The notes beneath the pieces were generated by a model. That model was not told where the DNA came from and searched no databases. It saw nothing but the letters and a program-made list of their open reading frames with translations. Positions 45,173-54,420 of a stretch of 64,000 bases of DNA are shown here, one piece after another. The translations under genes were made by a program, and so were the position numbers. Within the stretch, counting starts at the first letter, position 1. Each line of letters begins with the position of its first letter. The stretch comes from Rhizobium sp. (GTDB lineage Bacteria > Pseudomonadota > Alphaproteobacteria > Rhizobiales > Rhizobiaceae). The DNA lies in assembly GCA_003527225.1 (NCBI GenBank), contig DPXQ01000044.1:155911-219910 (forward strand). The letters run 5' to 3'.

Positions 45173-47011
45173 ATGGCATTGCTGGAACAGGCCAAGCAGG
45201 AGTTCAATCGCGGCGAGCTGAAGCAAGCTCTGGCGACGCTCTACAAGTTGATGGAAACGGAGCGCCGCGATCCGCAGGCGTTCATCCTGGCTGCGACCAT
45301 TTGCGAGCGTCTGGGCGACCGGGCGATGGCGGCAACCTTTTATGCCGGGGCCATCGACCTGACGCCGAACCTCAAGCGCGAGGTTGCCTTCCGCGCCGCG
45401 ACCCACTATCTCGCGGTCAACGACAGAGAGTCCGCACTGTCGGCGCTCCTGATGCTGGCGCGCTATTTTCCCGACGACCGCGATGTCAATCATTCCATTT
45501 GCAGCCTCTATCGCGAGGCCGGGCGCTATCATGAGGCGCGTCCCTATGCCGAGGCGCTTCTGCGCGCGGAATGCGATTTCGGCAATCACCTCAATGCCGG
45601 TATCGTGCTTTCCGGGCTCGGGCTCTATGAGGAAGCCTTTCCCGCACTCCTGAAGGCCTATCAGGAAAAGCCCGATGAGCGTCTGGCGCTGAGCGAGCTT
45701 TTCTGGTGCGCCGGCAATCTCTGCGACTTCGATCTTGCCGACCGCCTCCAGGGCGAGCTGCTTGCGGGCTATGAACGGGACGGCGATACTGTCGATATCC
45801 GCGAGAATGCATTCCGTGCGCTGGTCTGGTCCGGCGACGAGCTCTATCACGCGCGCTGCGCCAGGCGTACCGCCGAGGCGATCTTCCCGCCGGTGGCCGA
45901 CAAATGGGCCGCTCCGCGCTATGAGGAAAGCCGTATTCGCGTCGGCTATGTCTCCGCCGATTTCTGCGACCATGCCACGATGGCGCTCTTTGCCGGTGTG
46001 CTGGAGGCCCATGATCGCGAGCGCTTCGAAATCTTCGGCATCTGCCACACGCCCGAGCACCTTCGCGAAGGTTCGATGCGCGACCGGTTCCTCGATGCCG
46101 TCGACTATTATCTCGACATCCTCGATCTGGATGACGACAAGGCGGCCGACCTCATCCGCTCGCTCGAGCTTGATATTCTGGTCGATTTGAAGGGTTTCAC
46201 CCAGGGCAACCGCCTCGGCATATTCTGCCGCCGCCCCGCGCCAAGACAGGTGACCTATCTCGGCTTCCCGGGCTCGGTCGCCGGTGTCGGCATGGACTAC
46301 GCCATCACCGATCATATCGTCACGCCCGACCGCAGCATTCCCTTCTATCAGGAAAAACTCCTGCGCCTCGAAGGCAGCTACCAAAGCAACGACCGCCTCC
46401 GCGAACCCGTGACCCGGACAGGCGCGCGCGGGCAACATGGCCTGCCGGAAGACGGGATCGTCTTCTGCTCCTTCAATCAGGCGCAGAAGATAAGGGGGGC
46501 GGTCTTCGCTGCCTGGATGGACGTGTTGCGCCAGGTCGAAGGCTCTGTTCTGTGGCTGATGGACCTGGCCCCGGCGGTCAAGGTCAATCTGAAAAGGGCG
46601 GCGGAAAAGGCGGGCGTCGATCCCGCGCGCATCGTCTTCGCAGCCAGACTGCCGATGAACGAACATCTCAAGCGTCTCGCCGAAGCCGATATCGCGCTCG
46701 ATACCGCGCCATATAACGGCCATACCACCACCTCGGATGCGCTCTGGTGCGGCGTCCCGGTGGTAACGTTCAAGGGCACGAGTTTCGCAAGCCGGGTCAG
46801 CGAGAGCCTTCTCTCGGCGATCGGCATGCCGGAACTGGTCGCCGAGGATTTGCAAGCATTCGTCCGCCTGGCGGTCGAACTGGCGCAGGACGGGGCCCGC
46901 CAGTCCCGCCTGCGCCAGCATCTCTCAGATGCGCGCGACATCGCGCCGCTTTTCGACACGGTGCTATTCACGCGCCGGCTCGAGGAAAAGTTCGATGCGA
47001 TCTGCCATTAG
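45173..47011 (+). CDS. GT41-type (OGT/SPINDLY) glycosyltransferase with TPR domain
   Basis: A 612-residue protein homologous to O-GlcNAc transferases. About residues 1-200 are helical TPR-like repeats (AKQEFNRGELKQALATLYKL, AATHYLAVNDRESALSALLML, EAGRYHEARPYAEALLRAE). The catalytic half has RVGYVSADFCDHATMALFAGVL with the conserved His, FCSFNQAQKI with the UDP-binding Lys, and the sugar-nucleotide motif YNGHTTTSDALWCGVPVVTFKG. It is cytoplasmic, with no signal peptide. ATG 45173 is preferred over GTG 45170. Acceptor unknown: possibly protein Ser/Thr or flagellin. Its 3' end overlaps the convergent gene by 4 bases. Confidence 0.9.
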   Translation: MALLEQAKQEFNRGELKQALATLYKLMETERRDPQAFILAATICERLGDRAMAATFYAGAIDLTPNLKREVAFRAATHYLAVNDRESALSALLMLARYFPDDRDVNHSICSLYREAGRYHEARPYAEALLRAECDFGNHLNAGIVLSGLGLYEEAFPALLKAYQEKPDERLALSELFWCAGNLCDFDLADRLQGELLAGYERDGDTVDIRENAFRALVWSGDELYHARCARRTAEAIFPPVADKWAAPRYEESRIRVGYVSADFCDHATMALFAGVLEAHDRERFEIFGICHTPEHLREGSMRDRFLDAVDYYLDILDLDDDKAADLIRSLELDILVDLKGFTQGNRLGIFCRRPAPRQVTYLGFPGSVAGVGMDYAITDHIVTPDRSIPFYQEKLLRLEGSYQSNDRLREPVTRTGARGQHGLPEDGIVFCSFNQAQKIRGAVFAAWMDVLRQVEGSVLWLMDLAPAVKVNLKRAAEKAGVDPARIVFAARLPMNEHLKRLAEADIALDTAPYNGHTTTSDALWCGVPVVTFKGTSFASRVSESLLSAIGMPELVAEDLQAFVRLAVELAQDGARQSRLRQHLSDARDIAPLFDTVLFTRRLEEKFDAICH

Positions 47012-47313
47012 CGCATCTCCGCACCCACCCGGATCGCATAATCCCGCTGGATGCCAGCGGTGATCCCGAACCACGCGGACGCCTTGGTGCGTTGCTGATG
47101 GGCGTCGAAGGCGGCCTGGTCCACGAACACTTCCGACGCCACCAAGCGCCCGGCAACGCTGTCGCTTTCCGTCACCTGGAACGACAGGCAACCGGGTTCC
47201 GCAAGCGTCAGCCGGATATGCTCGGGCAGGGCGGCCCGCACCGAATCCAGCCGCTCCGGCGGCACGTCGATATGGCCGTCGAGAAAGATGCGGATGTCGT
47301 CGGTGTCGGTCAT
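47008..47313 (-). CDS. putative quinol monooxygenase (ABM family)
   Basis: A 101-residue ferredoxin-like barrel of the YgiN/ABM group (IRIFLDGHIDVPPERLDSVRAALPEHIRLTLAEPGCLSFQV ... LVASEVFVDQAAFDAHQQRTKASAWF). Members oxidise quinols or small aromatics without cofactors. It stands alone, convergent with the GT41 gene and overlapping its 3' end by 4 bases. No substrate clue. Confidence 0.82.
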   Translation of the reverse strand: MTDTDDIRIFLDGHIDVPPERLDSVRAALPEHIRLTLAEPGCLSFQVTESDSVAGRLVASEVFVDQAAFDAHQQRTKASAWFGITAGIQRDYAIRVGAEMR

Positions 47314-47437
47314 GCTCTTCCTCTGTCTTTCGATCTTGCCGGATCATTTGAATATGTCGATGATAAACTGACAGACTTGCCGACATTGTCAAACCGAAGC
47401 CAGTGCTCCTGAAAAACCTTACATCTCGGGTTATTCT

Positions 47438-47617
47438 ATGATTGCGTTGCTGTGCGAATGTGGAATGCGCTTTGTCATCTACACGGTCGATCATGAACCG
47501 CCCCATGATCATGTTGTCGGAGACGGTGAGGCACGGATCGATGATGACAGCGGTGGTTTGAAACCTGCTGGAGCAGCCGGACGCCGCCACCTCGCAGGTC
47601 GTTGCGTCCGGCAATAG
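47438..47617 (+). pseudogene. DUF4160-like remnant
   Basis: A 59-codon frame in the 345-base gap between two minus-strand genes. Its first part, RFVIYTVDHEPPHDHVVGDG then EARID, matches the core DUF4160 pattern (Y-x-DHxPPHxHV...G-EAKI). The rest (LKPAGAAGRRHLAGRC) has no resemblance, and the normal N-terminal lead is missing. Most likely a decayed copy. A short functional protein cannot be excluded. The rest of 47314-47658 shows nothing recognisable. Confidence 0.5.
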
Positions 47618-47658
47618 AGTGGCCCTCCTGGCAGCGAGAGAGGCCCGCGTTCGCAATT

Positions 47659-48273
47659 CTAAACCCTCACGCCCCGGGCAGCTAGGTCTTCCCGCAGCTT
47701 GTCCGCGCCGGTGAATTGCACCGCCTGCCATCCTGCTGCCTTGGCGCCTTCAACGTTTGCCAGCGAATCGTCGATGAACAGCGTTCGTGCCGGATCGAGG
47801 CCATGGTTTTGCGCATGCGTCTCGTAGATCGCCACGTCCGGCTTGATCAGGCCCACCTCGCCGGAAACGGTGACCCCGCGGCTCGACGTCAGGAACGGAT
47901 ACATCGCCTGCGCCTCGCGAAAGGTGTCGGCGGCGAAATTGGTGAGCATGGTGACGTCCCGTCCCGCTGCGATCAGGTCCTGCAGTATGTCGACGCTGTC
48001 GTCATAGGCGTAGGGCACCATCTCATGCCAGTTTTCCCGGAAAGCGCGGATCTGCGCTTCGCGATCGGGAAAGCGCGCGATCAGTTCCTTTTCCGCATCC
48101 TGCCATGTGCGGCCACGGTCCTGCTCCACGTTCCAGTCATGGGTGCAGACGTTATCAAAAAACCAGCGACGCTCCTCGGCGTCGGGAATGATGCGGGAAA
48201 AGGGCAGGTCGGGATCGTAGTGAACGAGCACCTTGCCGATATCGAAAACGATGTGGTGGATAGGTTCGGCCAT
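47659..48273 (-). CDS. HAD-IA family hydrolase (YihX-like)
   Basis: A 204-residue HAD phosphatase. The nucleophile motif is FDIGKVLVHYD: the second Asp of the usual DxD is Gly, as in the YihX glucose-1-phosphate phosphatase group, so the change is subfamily-typical rather than inactivating. MLTNFA, the Lys of GLIKPDVAIYE and LFIDDSLANVEGA complete the site. It starts 3 bases after the mutY stop, so it is in operon with mutY. Confidence 0.9.
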   Translation of the reverse strand: MAEPIHHIVFDIGKVLVHYDPDLPFSRIIPDAEERRWFFDNVCTHDWNVEQDRGRTWQDAEKELIARFPDREAQIRAFRENWHEMVPYAYDDSVDILQDLIAAGRDVTMLTNFAADTFREAQAMYPFLTSSRGVTVSGEVGLIKPDVAIYETHAQNHGLDPARTLFIDDSLANVEGAKAAGWQAVQFTGADKLREDLAARGVRV

Positions 48274-48276
48274 GTG

Positions 48277-49374
48277 TCATCCTCTGCTGGTCTTGAAGGC
48301 CTCTGGAATAGCCTGGGAGATTGCTTTTTTCATCACGGTTGGCAAGGCTTGGACGTCAAGATTTGTGATCGGCTCCCACCATCCGTGAACGTCCATCCGG
48401 TCGCCGCCTTCCGTCTCGGCGCGATAGACGGAAAGCCTCAGCTCGAAATGGGTGAAGACGTGGGTGACGGTGCCGCAAGCCCGCCATTCAGCCGGAAAGG
48501 GACCGTCTGCAGTCCCTGTCGCGCCATCGGTCCGTGCAGTCCAGCCCGTCGTCGGCACCTCGGTCATGCCGCCGAGAAGGCCGCGCTCCGGCCGCCGCCG
48601 AAGCAGGATGCGCCCATCATCGCTGAGCGCCACGAAGACGGCACCGACCCTTACCGGCTTTTCCTTCCTGGCCGCCTTGACTGGAAAACGTTCGGGATCG
48701 TCGCCATCGAGCGCTCGGCATTCGCCCCGGAGGGGACAGAGCGCGCAGGCCGGCCGCTTCGGTGTGCAGATCGTCGCGCCCAGATCCATCATCGCCTGCG
48801 CGAAATCGCCCGGCCGGTCCTGCGGTGTGAGATCCGCAACGCGGGCCTTCATCAGCGGTTTCGAACCGGGCAATGGGGCGTCGACTGCAAAAAACCGCGA
48901 GATCACCCGCTCGACATTGCCGTCCATCACCGCCGCCGGCCGATTGAAGGCAATCGCCGCGATCGCCGCCGATGTATAGTCGCCGATGCCGGGCAGGCCC
49001 TTCAAGCCTTCTTCGGTGTCGGGAAAACGTCCCCCATGTTGCGAAGCGACAGCCTCGGCGCATTTCTTCAGGTTCCGCGCCCGGGCGTAATAGCCGAGCC
49101 CCGCCCAGGCGGCCATCACATCCTCGACGGGCGCGGCCGCCAGGTCACCGACCGTCGGCCAACGGCTGACGAATTTCGCGAAATAGGCCTTCACCGCCTG
49201 CACAGTGGTCTGTTGCAGCATGACCTCCGAAAGCCAGATATGATAGGGATCGGGCCGGACGCCACGCTTGGCCATAGGCGGCGATATGCGCCACGGCAGA
49301 TCGCGGTGATGCCGGTCGTACCAGGCGAGAAGCGCCTCGGCCTGTCGATTTCTGGGATTGTCCGAGGTCATCAT
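48277..49374 (-). CDS. mutY: A/G-specific adenine glycosylase
   Basis: MutY removes adenine mispaired with 8-oxoguanine. In 365 residues: the catalytic Glu in WLSEVMLQQTTVQAV, the helix-hairpin-helix GLPGIGDYTSAAIAA with Asp in VMDGNVERV, the [4Fe-4S] cysteines in CTPKRPACALCPLRGEC, and a C-terminal Nudix-like 8-oxoG-recognition domain (VGAVFVALSDDGRILLRRRPERGLLGGMTEVP). ATG 49374 or 49371. Divergent from the DUF721 gene and followed by the HAD gene. Confidence 0.96.
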   Translation of the reverse strand: MMTSDNPRNRQAEALLAWYDRHHRDLPWRISPPMAKRGVRPDPYHIWLSEVMLQQTTVQAVKAYFAKFVSRWPTVGDLAAAPVEDVMAAWAGLGYYARARNLKKCAEAVASQHGGRFPDTEEGLKGLPGIGDYTSAAIAAIAFNRPAAVMDGNVERVISRFFAVDAPLPGSKPLMKARVADLTPQDRPGDFAQAMMDLGATICTPKRPACALCPLRGECRALDGDDPERFPVKAARKEKPVRVGAVFVALSDDGRILLRRRPERGLLGGMTEVPTTGWTARTDGATGTADGPFPAEWRACGTVTHVFTHFELRLSVYRAETEGGDRMDVHGWWEPITNLDVQALPTVMKKAISQAIPEAFKTSRG

Positions 49375-49456
49375 TTGCCGCTGTCGGGGTAAGTGGCCTA
49401 TATCTGGACAAATCATTCCATTCGTTCAAGCCCTATCGAAGGATCGCTGCGACTTC

Positions 49457-49957
49457 ATGAAATCTCCGAGAAAAGGTGTCATTCAGATTTCCGAGGTGGC
49501 GAACGGGATCATCGACCCCGTCCTGGCGCGCCGCGCCGGCATCACCACGGCGCTGCTGGGCTCCTGGGACGAGATCGCCGGCGACAACTTCGCCGACTGC
49601 ACCCGGCCAGAAAAGATCGCCTGGCCGCGCCGCGGCGACCATGCCGACGAGGGCGGGCATCGCCCAGGTGTATTGACCATTGCCTGCGAGGGTGCGCGCG
49701 CCCTTTTCCTGAGCCATGCCCAGGGCGAACTGATCTCGCGCATCAACGGCTTTTTCGGCTACCCTGCCATCGGCCAGATCCGCATCGTCCAGAAGCCGGT
49801 GTCGCAGGCGCAGGCGCGATCCACGAAGCCGCGCAAGCTGGAGGGCGAGCGCGCCAGGAAATTGGCCGAGATGATGGAAGGCATTACCGACGAAAAGCTC
49901 AGGCTGGCGATCGAACGGCTCGGCACAGGGGTTTTCTCGCCGCAGCGGCGCAAATGA
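49457..49957 (+). CDS. DUF721 (DciA-like) protein
   Basis: A 166-residue DUF721 protein: KGVIQISEVANGIIDPVLARRAGITTALLGSWDEIAG, then LTIACEGARALFLSHAQGELISRINGFFG, the KH-like core. Family members include DciA, the ancestral loader of the replicative helicase DnaB, so a replication role is plausible but unproven. ATG 49457 begins the conserved part. Order mutY/DUF721/DsbA/smc is typical of Rhizobiaceae. Confidence 0.85.
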   Translation: MKSPRKGVIQISEVANGIIDPVLARRAGITTALLGSWDEIAGDNFADCTRPEKIAWPRRGDHADEGGHRPGVLTIACEGARALFLSHAQGELISRINGFFGYPAIGQIRIVQKPVSQAQARSTKPRKLEGERARKLAEMMEGITDEKLRLAIERLGTGVFSPQRRK

Positions 49958-50112
49958 TCGGCTCCGGGGCCTGAAACATTGCGAAAAATTAATCTGCTTG
50001 GCTCCTCACGGTCACACTTCTTTGATGAAACAGCAGGTTGCACGCCTTGTTTGCCGGGCAACGGCAATATAACGATTGTGCCGAAGTCAAAACAGCCAAT
50101 ACAGGTGCTCCG

Positions 50113-50877
50113 ATGCAGATATCCGAACTGAACCTCACCAAGCGCCGCTTGCTCGGCGGAATTGCCGTGGCCACGCTCGGTGTGGTCCTTGCTTCCTGCT
50201 CGGACAGTTCTGAAAACAAGGCCGCGACCGAAGGCGAGGCGCCGAAGACCGCCGACGTCAAGCCCGCCGAGCCGGCAACGACTGCGACGACCCCCGCCAA
50301 GGTCGAAATGCCGAAATCCGACCGCGATGTCGATATGGCGGAAGTCATGAAGGCGGGCACACTGCCGGAGATGGCGCTCGGCGATCCGAACGCGCCTGTG
50401 AAGATCGTCGAGTACATGTCGATGACCTGCCCGCATTGCGCCAATTTCCACGTCAACACCTTCGATGCGATCAAGAAAAAATACATTGATACCGGGAAGG
50501 CTTATTTCGTCCTGCGGGAGTTTCCCTTCGACCCGGCGGCGACGGCCGCCTTCATGCTGGCGCGCTGCGCGCCGCAGGATCGCTACTTCCCCTTCGTGGA
50601 CACATTCCTGAAGCAGCAGCGGGCCTGGGCGGCTCCTAGCGACGGCGATGTGCGCGGCGCGATGCTCCAGATATCGAAACTGGCCGGTTTTACACAGGAG
50701 AGCTTCGAAGCCTGCTTGACGAACGCGAAACTTGCCGCTGATGTGACAGCTGTGAGAGACCGCGCGGCGAAGGATTTCGGCATCCAGTCGACGCCGACCT
50801 TCCTGGTCAACGGGAAAAGCTACTCTGGAGACATGTCGGTTGATACCATGTCGGCGCTCATCGACAGCTTCCTCTGA
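50113..50877 (+). CDS. DsbA-family thiol:disulfide oxidoreductase, lipoprotein-like
   Basis: A 254-residue exported thioredoxin-fold protein. The hydrophobic signal ends in LASC (Cys29), a probable lipobox. A Thr/Ala/Lys/Pro-rich linker (35-70) is followed by the active site CPHC (106-109) in YMSMTCPHCANFH and the cis-Pro loop STPTFLVNGK. Resembles DsbA/BdbD-like oxidases of alphaproteobacteria acting on periplasmic substrates. Located 84 bases before smc on the same strand. Confidence 0.9.
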   Translation: MQISELNLTKRRLLGGIAVATLGVVLASCSDSSENKAATEGEAPKTADVKPAEPATTATTPAKVEMPKSDRDVDMAEVMKAGTLPEMALGDPNAPVKIVEYMSMTCPHCANFHVNTFDAIKKKYIDTGKAYFVLREFPFDPAATAAFMLARCAPQDRYFPFVDTFLKQQRAWAAPSDGDVRGAMLQISKLAGFTQESFEACLTNAKLAADVTAVRDRAAKDFGIQSTPTFLVNGKSYSGDMSVDTMSALIDSFL

Positions 50878-50961
50878 CCCGCGCCACGCAATCCGGGCAG
50901 GCGGCGGACGGTTCCGTGCGTCTGCTTCTTGCTGCTTCCCTCCTAAGGGCAGGGTGAGCCC

Positions 50962-53900
50962 ATGAAGTTCAACAAGCTTCGTCTGCTGGGCTTCAAATCC
51001 TTCGTCGAGCCGACCGAATTCATCATCGAACGGGGCCTGACCGGCGTGGTCGGCCCCAATGGTTGCGGCAAGTCCAACCTCGTCGAAGCGCTCCGCTGGG
51101 TGATGGGCGAGAATTCCTACAAGAACATGCGCGCGTCCGGCATGGACGATGTGATCTTTTCCGGCTCGGGCAACCGGCCGGCGCGAAACACCGCCGAAGT
51201 CGGCCTCTATCTCGACAATTCCGACCGCACGGCACCCGCCGCCTTCAACGACAGCGATGAGATCCAGGTGACCCGCCGGATCGAGCGCGAGCAGGGGTCG
51301 ATCTACCGGATCAACGGCAAGGAAGCGCGCGCCAAGGACGTACAACTTCTCTTTGCCGATGCCTCGACCGGCGCCCGCTCGCCCTCGATGGTCGGACAGG
51401 GCCGCATCGGCGAACTCATTCAGGCGAAGCCCCAGGCGCGCCGCCAGCTGCTCGAAGAGGCGGCCGGCATTTCGGGCCTTCATTCCCGCCGCCACGAGGC
51501 GGAACTCAGGCTGCGCGCCGCCGAGACCAATCTCGAACGCCTGGAAGACATCACCGCCCAACTCGAGACGCAGATCGAGAGTCTGAAGCGCCAGGCCCGC
51601 CAGGCCAACCGCTTCAAGATGCTGTCGGCCGACATCCGGGCGCATGAGGCGATGCTTCTGCATATTCGCTGGGTGCAGGCCAAGGAGGCCGAAGGCGAAG
51701 CCGAAAGCGCGCTCAATCAGGCGACCTCGATCGTGGCCGAGAAGGCGCAGGCACAGATGGAGGCTGCCAAGGCGCAAGGCATCGCAAGCCTGAAAATGCC
51801 AGAGTTGCGCGAGGAGGAGGCGCGCGCCGCGGCCGCCTTGCAGCGCCTGCAGATCGCCCGCACCCAGCTCGACGAGGAAGCTGGCCGGCTGCTGCGCCGC
51901 CGCGACGAGCTCACTCGCCGTCTCGCTCAACTGGGCGAGGACATCCGCCGTGAGGAACGCCTCGTCGCAGACAATGCCGAGGTTCTGGAGCGTTTGGCGT
52001 CGGAAGAGGCGGAACTCGAGGATATCCTCGCCGATTCCGGCCGCTATGGGGAAGAGGCGCGCGTCGCCTTCGAGGCAGCCGCAGCAACCCTTGCCGATAG
52101 CGAGAAACGCTTTGCAGCACTGACCGCCGAACGTGCCGAGGCCGCCGCCGGCCGCAACCAGCTGGAACGCCTGATCCGCGACCTCGCCGATCGCCGCCAG
52201 CGGCTGGAGCGTCAGGTCGAGGAGGCGAGTGGCGAGCTGACGCAGATTTCAGCGCGCATAACGGCACTTCCCGATCCGGACGAAAAGCGCGAGATGGTCG
52301 ATGCCGCCGAGCAGGCGCTCGCTGATAGCGAGGCCGCAACCGCCGATATCGAAGGCGCGCTCACCGAAGCGCGCCGGGCCGAAAGCCTCATGCGCGCGCC
52401 GCTCGAAGCCGCCCGCTCGAAGCTGAATGCGCTGGAAACCGAAGCGCGCACCATTTCCCGTATGCTGGCCTCCGCCGTCTCCGGCGATTTCTCGCCGGTG
52501 GCCGAGGAACTGACCGTCGCGCGCGGCTATGAGACGGCGCTGGGTGCTGCTCTTGGCGATGATCTCGACAGCGCGCTCGATGCGTCGGCGCCCGCCCATT
52601 GGATGGCGAACGGCGACGGAGCCGGCGATCCGCCGCTGCCGGCGGGTGTTGTCGCGCTCATCGACCATGTAAAGGCCCCGCCGGCACTGACCCGGCGGCT
52701 CCGCCAGATCGGTATCGTCGATGGAGCGACCGCGCTCGGTCTGATGCCGAAGCTGCTGCCCGGCCAGCGCCTCGTTACCAGGGAAGGCGCCGTCTACCGC
52801 TGGGATGGCCATGTCGCCGGTTCCGAAGCGCCGAGCGCGGCGGCACTCCGGCTGGCCCAGAAGAACCGGCTTGCCGAGATCGAGGCCGAGGTCGAGGAGG
52901 CGCAATATGCGCTGAACGATGCCGGGGAGCGGCAGGCCGAAGCGCTCGATGCGATCCGTATGGAAGAGACGCGGCTTGCCGAGGCCCGCGACATGCAGCG
53001 GCTCTCCGTCCGTCGTCTTGCGGAATCACGCGAAGCACTGGCCCAGGCCGAGCGGGCCTCCGGTGATCTGGTGCGCCGCCGCGTCGTCATCGAAGAGGCG
53101 GTGAACGGCCTGAAGACGCAGATCGAGGAAACGCTCGAGCAGGAGGAAAACGCCCGCATCGAGATCGAGGAAACGCCGGATCTCTCTGCGCTGGACTTCA
53201 GGCTGCGCGAGGCGGAAGCCGAGGTCGCGACCGATCGCGGTCGTCTCGCCGAGGCCCGTGCCCGCTTCGAAGGTCTTGCCCGCGAGGACGAAAGCCGCCG
53301 CCGCCGTATTCTGGCGATCCGCCAGGAGTGCTCCACCTGGCGGGCGAGGGCGCTGAGCGCCGAGGAACATATCGCTACCCTCCGCGACCGCGAGGCAGAG
53401 GCGCAGGACGAGATGGTGGGGCTCGAAATGGCGCCCGACGAGGTCGAGGAAAAGCGCCGCGCCCTGATGAATGAGCTGGAAAAGGCGGAGGCGTCGAGAC
53501 GTGCCGCCGCCGACCGTCTGGTGGAGGCCGAAAGCCGCCAGCGCGAGGCCGACCAGAAGGCCGCCGCCGCACTCGCGGAACTGGCAGAAAGCCGCGAAAA
53601 GCGCGGCCGCGCCGAAGAACGCCTGATGTCCGCCCGCGACTGGCGCAAGGAGGCCGAAACCCGCACCCACGAGGCGCTGGCCGTGCCGCCGCACGAGGCT
53701 TTCCGTCTGACTGGCCTGAAAGACCCGTCCGAAATTCCGGACCTGCGCGAAGTCGAGCGGGATCTCGACCGCCTGCGGATCGAGCGCGAGCGCCTGGGCG
53801 CCGTCAACCTGCGCGCCGACGAGGAGCAGAAGGAGCTTTCCGAAAAGCTCGCCGAACTCATTCGCGAGCGGGACGACATCATCGATGCAATCCGCAAGCT

Positions 53901-54420
53901 GCGCGGCGCGATCCAGAGCCTCAACCGCGAAGGCCGCGAGCGCCTGATCGCCGCCTTCGATGTCGTCAACGCCCAGTTCCAGCGCCTGTTCACCCACCTC
54001 TTCAACGGCGGCACGGCCGAGCTGCAGTTGATCGAGAGCGAGGACCCGCTGGAAGCCGGCCTCGAAATCCTCGCCCGGCCGCCGGGCAAGAAGCCGCAGA
54101 CCATGACACTTCTGTCGGGTGGCGAGCAGGCGCTGACCGCCATGGCGCTGATCTTCGCGGTGTTCCTGACCAACCCGGCGCCAATTTGCGTACTCGACGA
54201 GGTCGATGCGCCGCTCGACGACCACAATGTCGAGCGCTATTGCAACCTGATGGACGAAATGGCCGCCTCGACCGAGACCCGCTTCGTTATCATCACCCAC
54301 AACCCGATCACCATGGCCCGTATGGACCGCCTCTTCGGCGTCACCATGGCCGAGCAAGGCGTCAGCCAGCTCGTTTCCGTCGATCTCCAGACCGCCGAGC
54401 AATTGCGAGAGGTCGTGTGA
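50962..54420 (+). CDS. smc: chromosome segregation protein SMC
   Basis: The SMC ATPase that organises and segregates chromosomes with ScpAB. The 1152 residues comprise the N-terminal head with Walker A GPNGCGKS (31-38), two long coiled coils (about 165-500 and 665-1000), a hinge (about 505-660, including GVVALIDHVKAPPAL), and the C-terminal head with signature LLSGGEQALTAMAL and Walker B PICVLDEVDAPLDDHN. ATG 50962 is 12 bases after an AAGGGCAGGG-type ribosome site. The stop overlaps the Ivy-like gene (GTGA). Confidence 0.98.
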   Translation: MKFNKLRLLGFKSFVEPTEFIIERGLTGVVGPNGCGKSNLVEALRWVMGENSYKNMRASGMDDVIFSGSGNRPARNTAEVGLYLDNSDRTAPAAFNDSDEIQVTRRIEREQGSIYRINGKEARAKDVQLLFADASTGARSPSMVGQGRIGELIQAKPQARRQLLEEAAGISGLHSRRHEAELRLRAAETNLERLEDITAQLETQIESLKRQARQANRFKMLSADIRAHEAMLLHIRWVQAKEAEGEAESALNQATSIVAEKAQAQMEAAKAQGIASLKMPELREEEARAAAALQRLQIARTQLDEEAGRLLRRRDELTRRLAQLGEDIRREERLVADNAEVLERLASEEAELEDILADSGRYGEEARVAFEAAAATLADSEKRFAALTAERAEAAAGRNQLERLIRDLADRRQRLERQVEEASGELTQISARITALPDPDEKREMVDAAEQALADSEAATADIEGALTEARRAESLMRAPLEAARSKLNALETEARTISRMLASAVSGDFSPVAEELTVARGYETALGAALGDDLDSALDASAPAHWMANGDGAGDPPLPAGVVALIDHVKAPPALTRRLRQIGIVDGATALGLMPKLLPGQRLVTREGAVYRWDGHVAGSEAPSAAALRLAQKNRLAEIEAEVEEAQYALNDAGERQAEALDAIRMEETRLAEARDMQRLSVRRLAESREALAQAERASGDLVRRRVVIEEAVNGLKTQIEETLEQEENARIEIEETPDLSALDFRLREAEAEVATDRGRLAEARARFEGLAREDESRRRRILAIRQECSTWRARALSAEEHIATLRDREAEAQDEMVGLEMAPDEVEEKRRALMNELEKAEASRRAAADRLVEAESRQREADQKAAAALAELAESREKRGRAEERLMSARDWRKEAETRTHEALAVPPHEAFRLTGLKDPSEIPDLREVERDLDRLRIERERLGAVNLRADEEQKELSEKLAELIRERDDIIDAIRKLRGAIQSLNREGRERLIAAFDVVNAQFQRLFTHLFNGGTAELQLIESEDPLEAGLEILARPPGKKPQTMTLLSGGEQALTAMALIFAVFLTNPAPICVLDEVDAPLDDHNVERYCNLMDEMAASTETRFVIITHNPITMARMDRLFGVTMAEQGVSQLVSVDLQTAEQLREVV

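Noticed and set aside
47659..48273. HAD protein judged inactive because the second Asp of DxD is Gly
   Set aside because: DxG is normal for the YihX-like group, so the substitution is not evidence of decay.
49759..51930. 723-codon minus-strand frame across DUF721, DsbA-like and smc starts
   Set aside because: It crosses three well-supported genes and two intergenic gaps; composition is typical of antisense GC-rich sequence.
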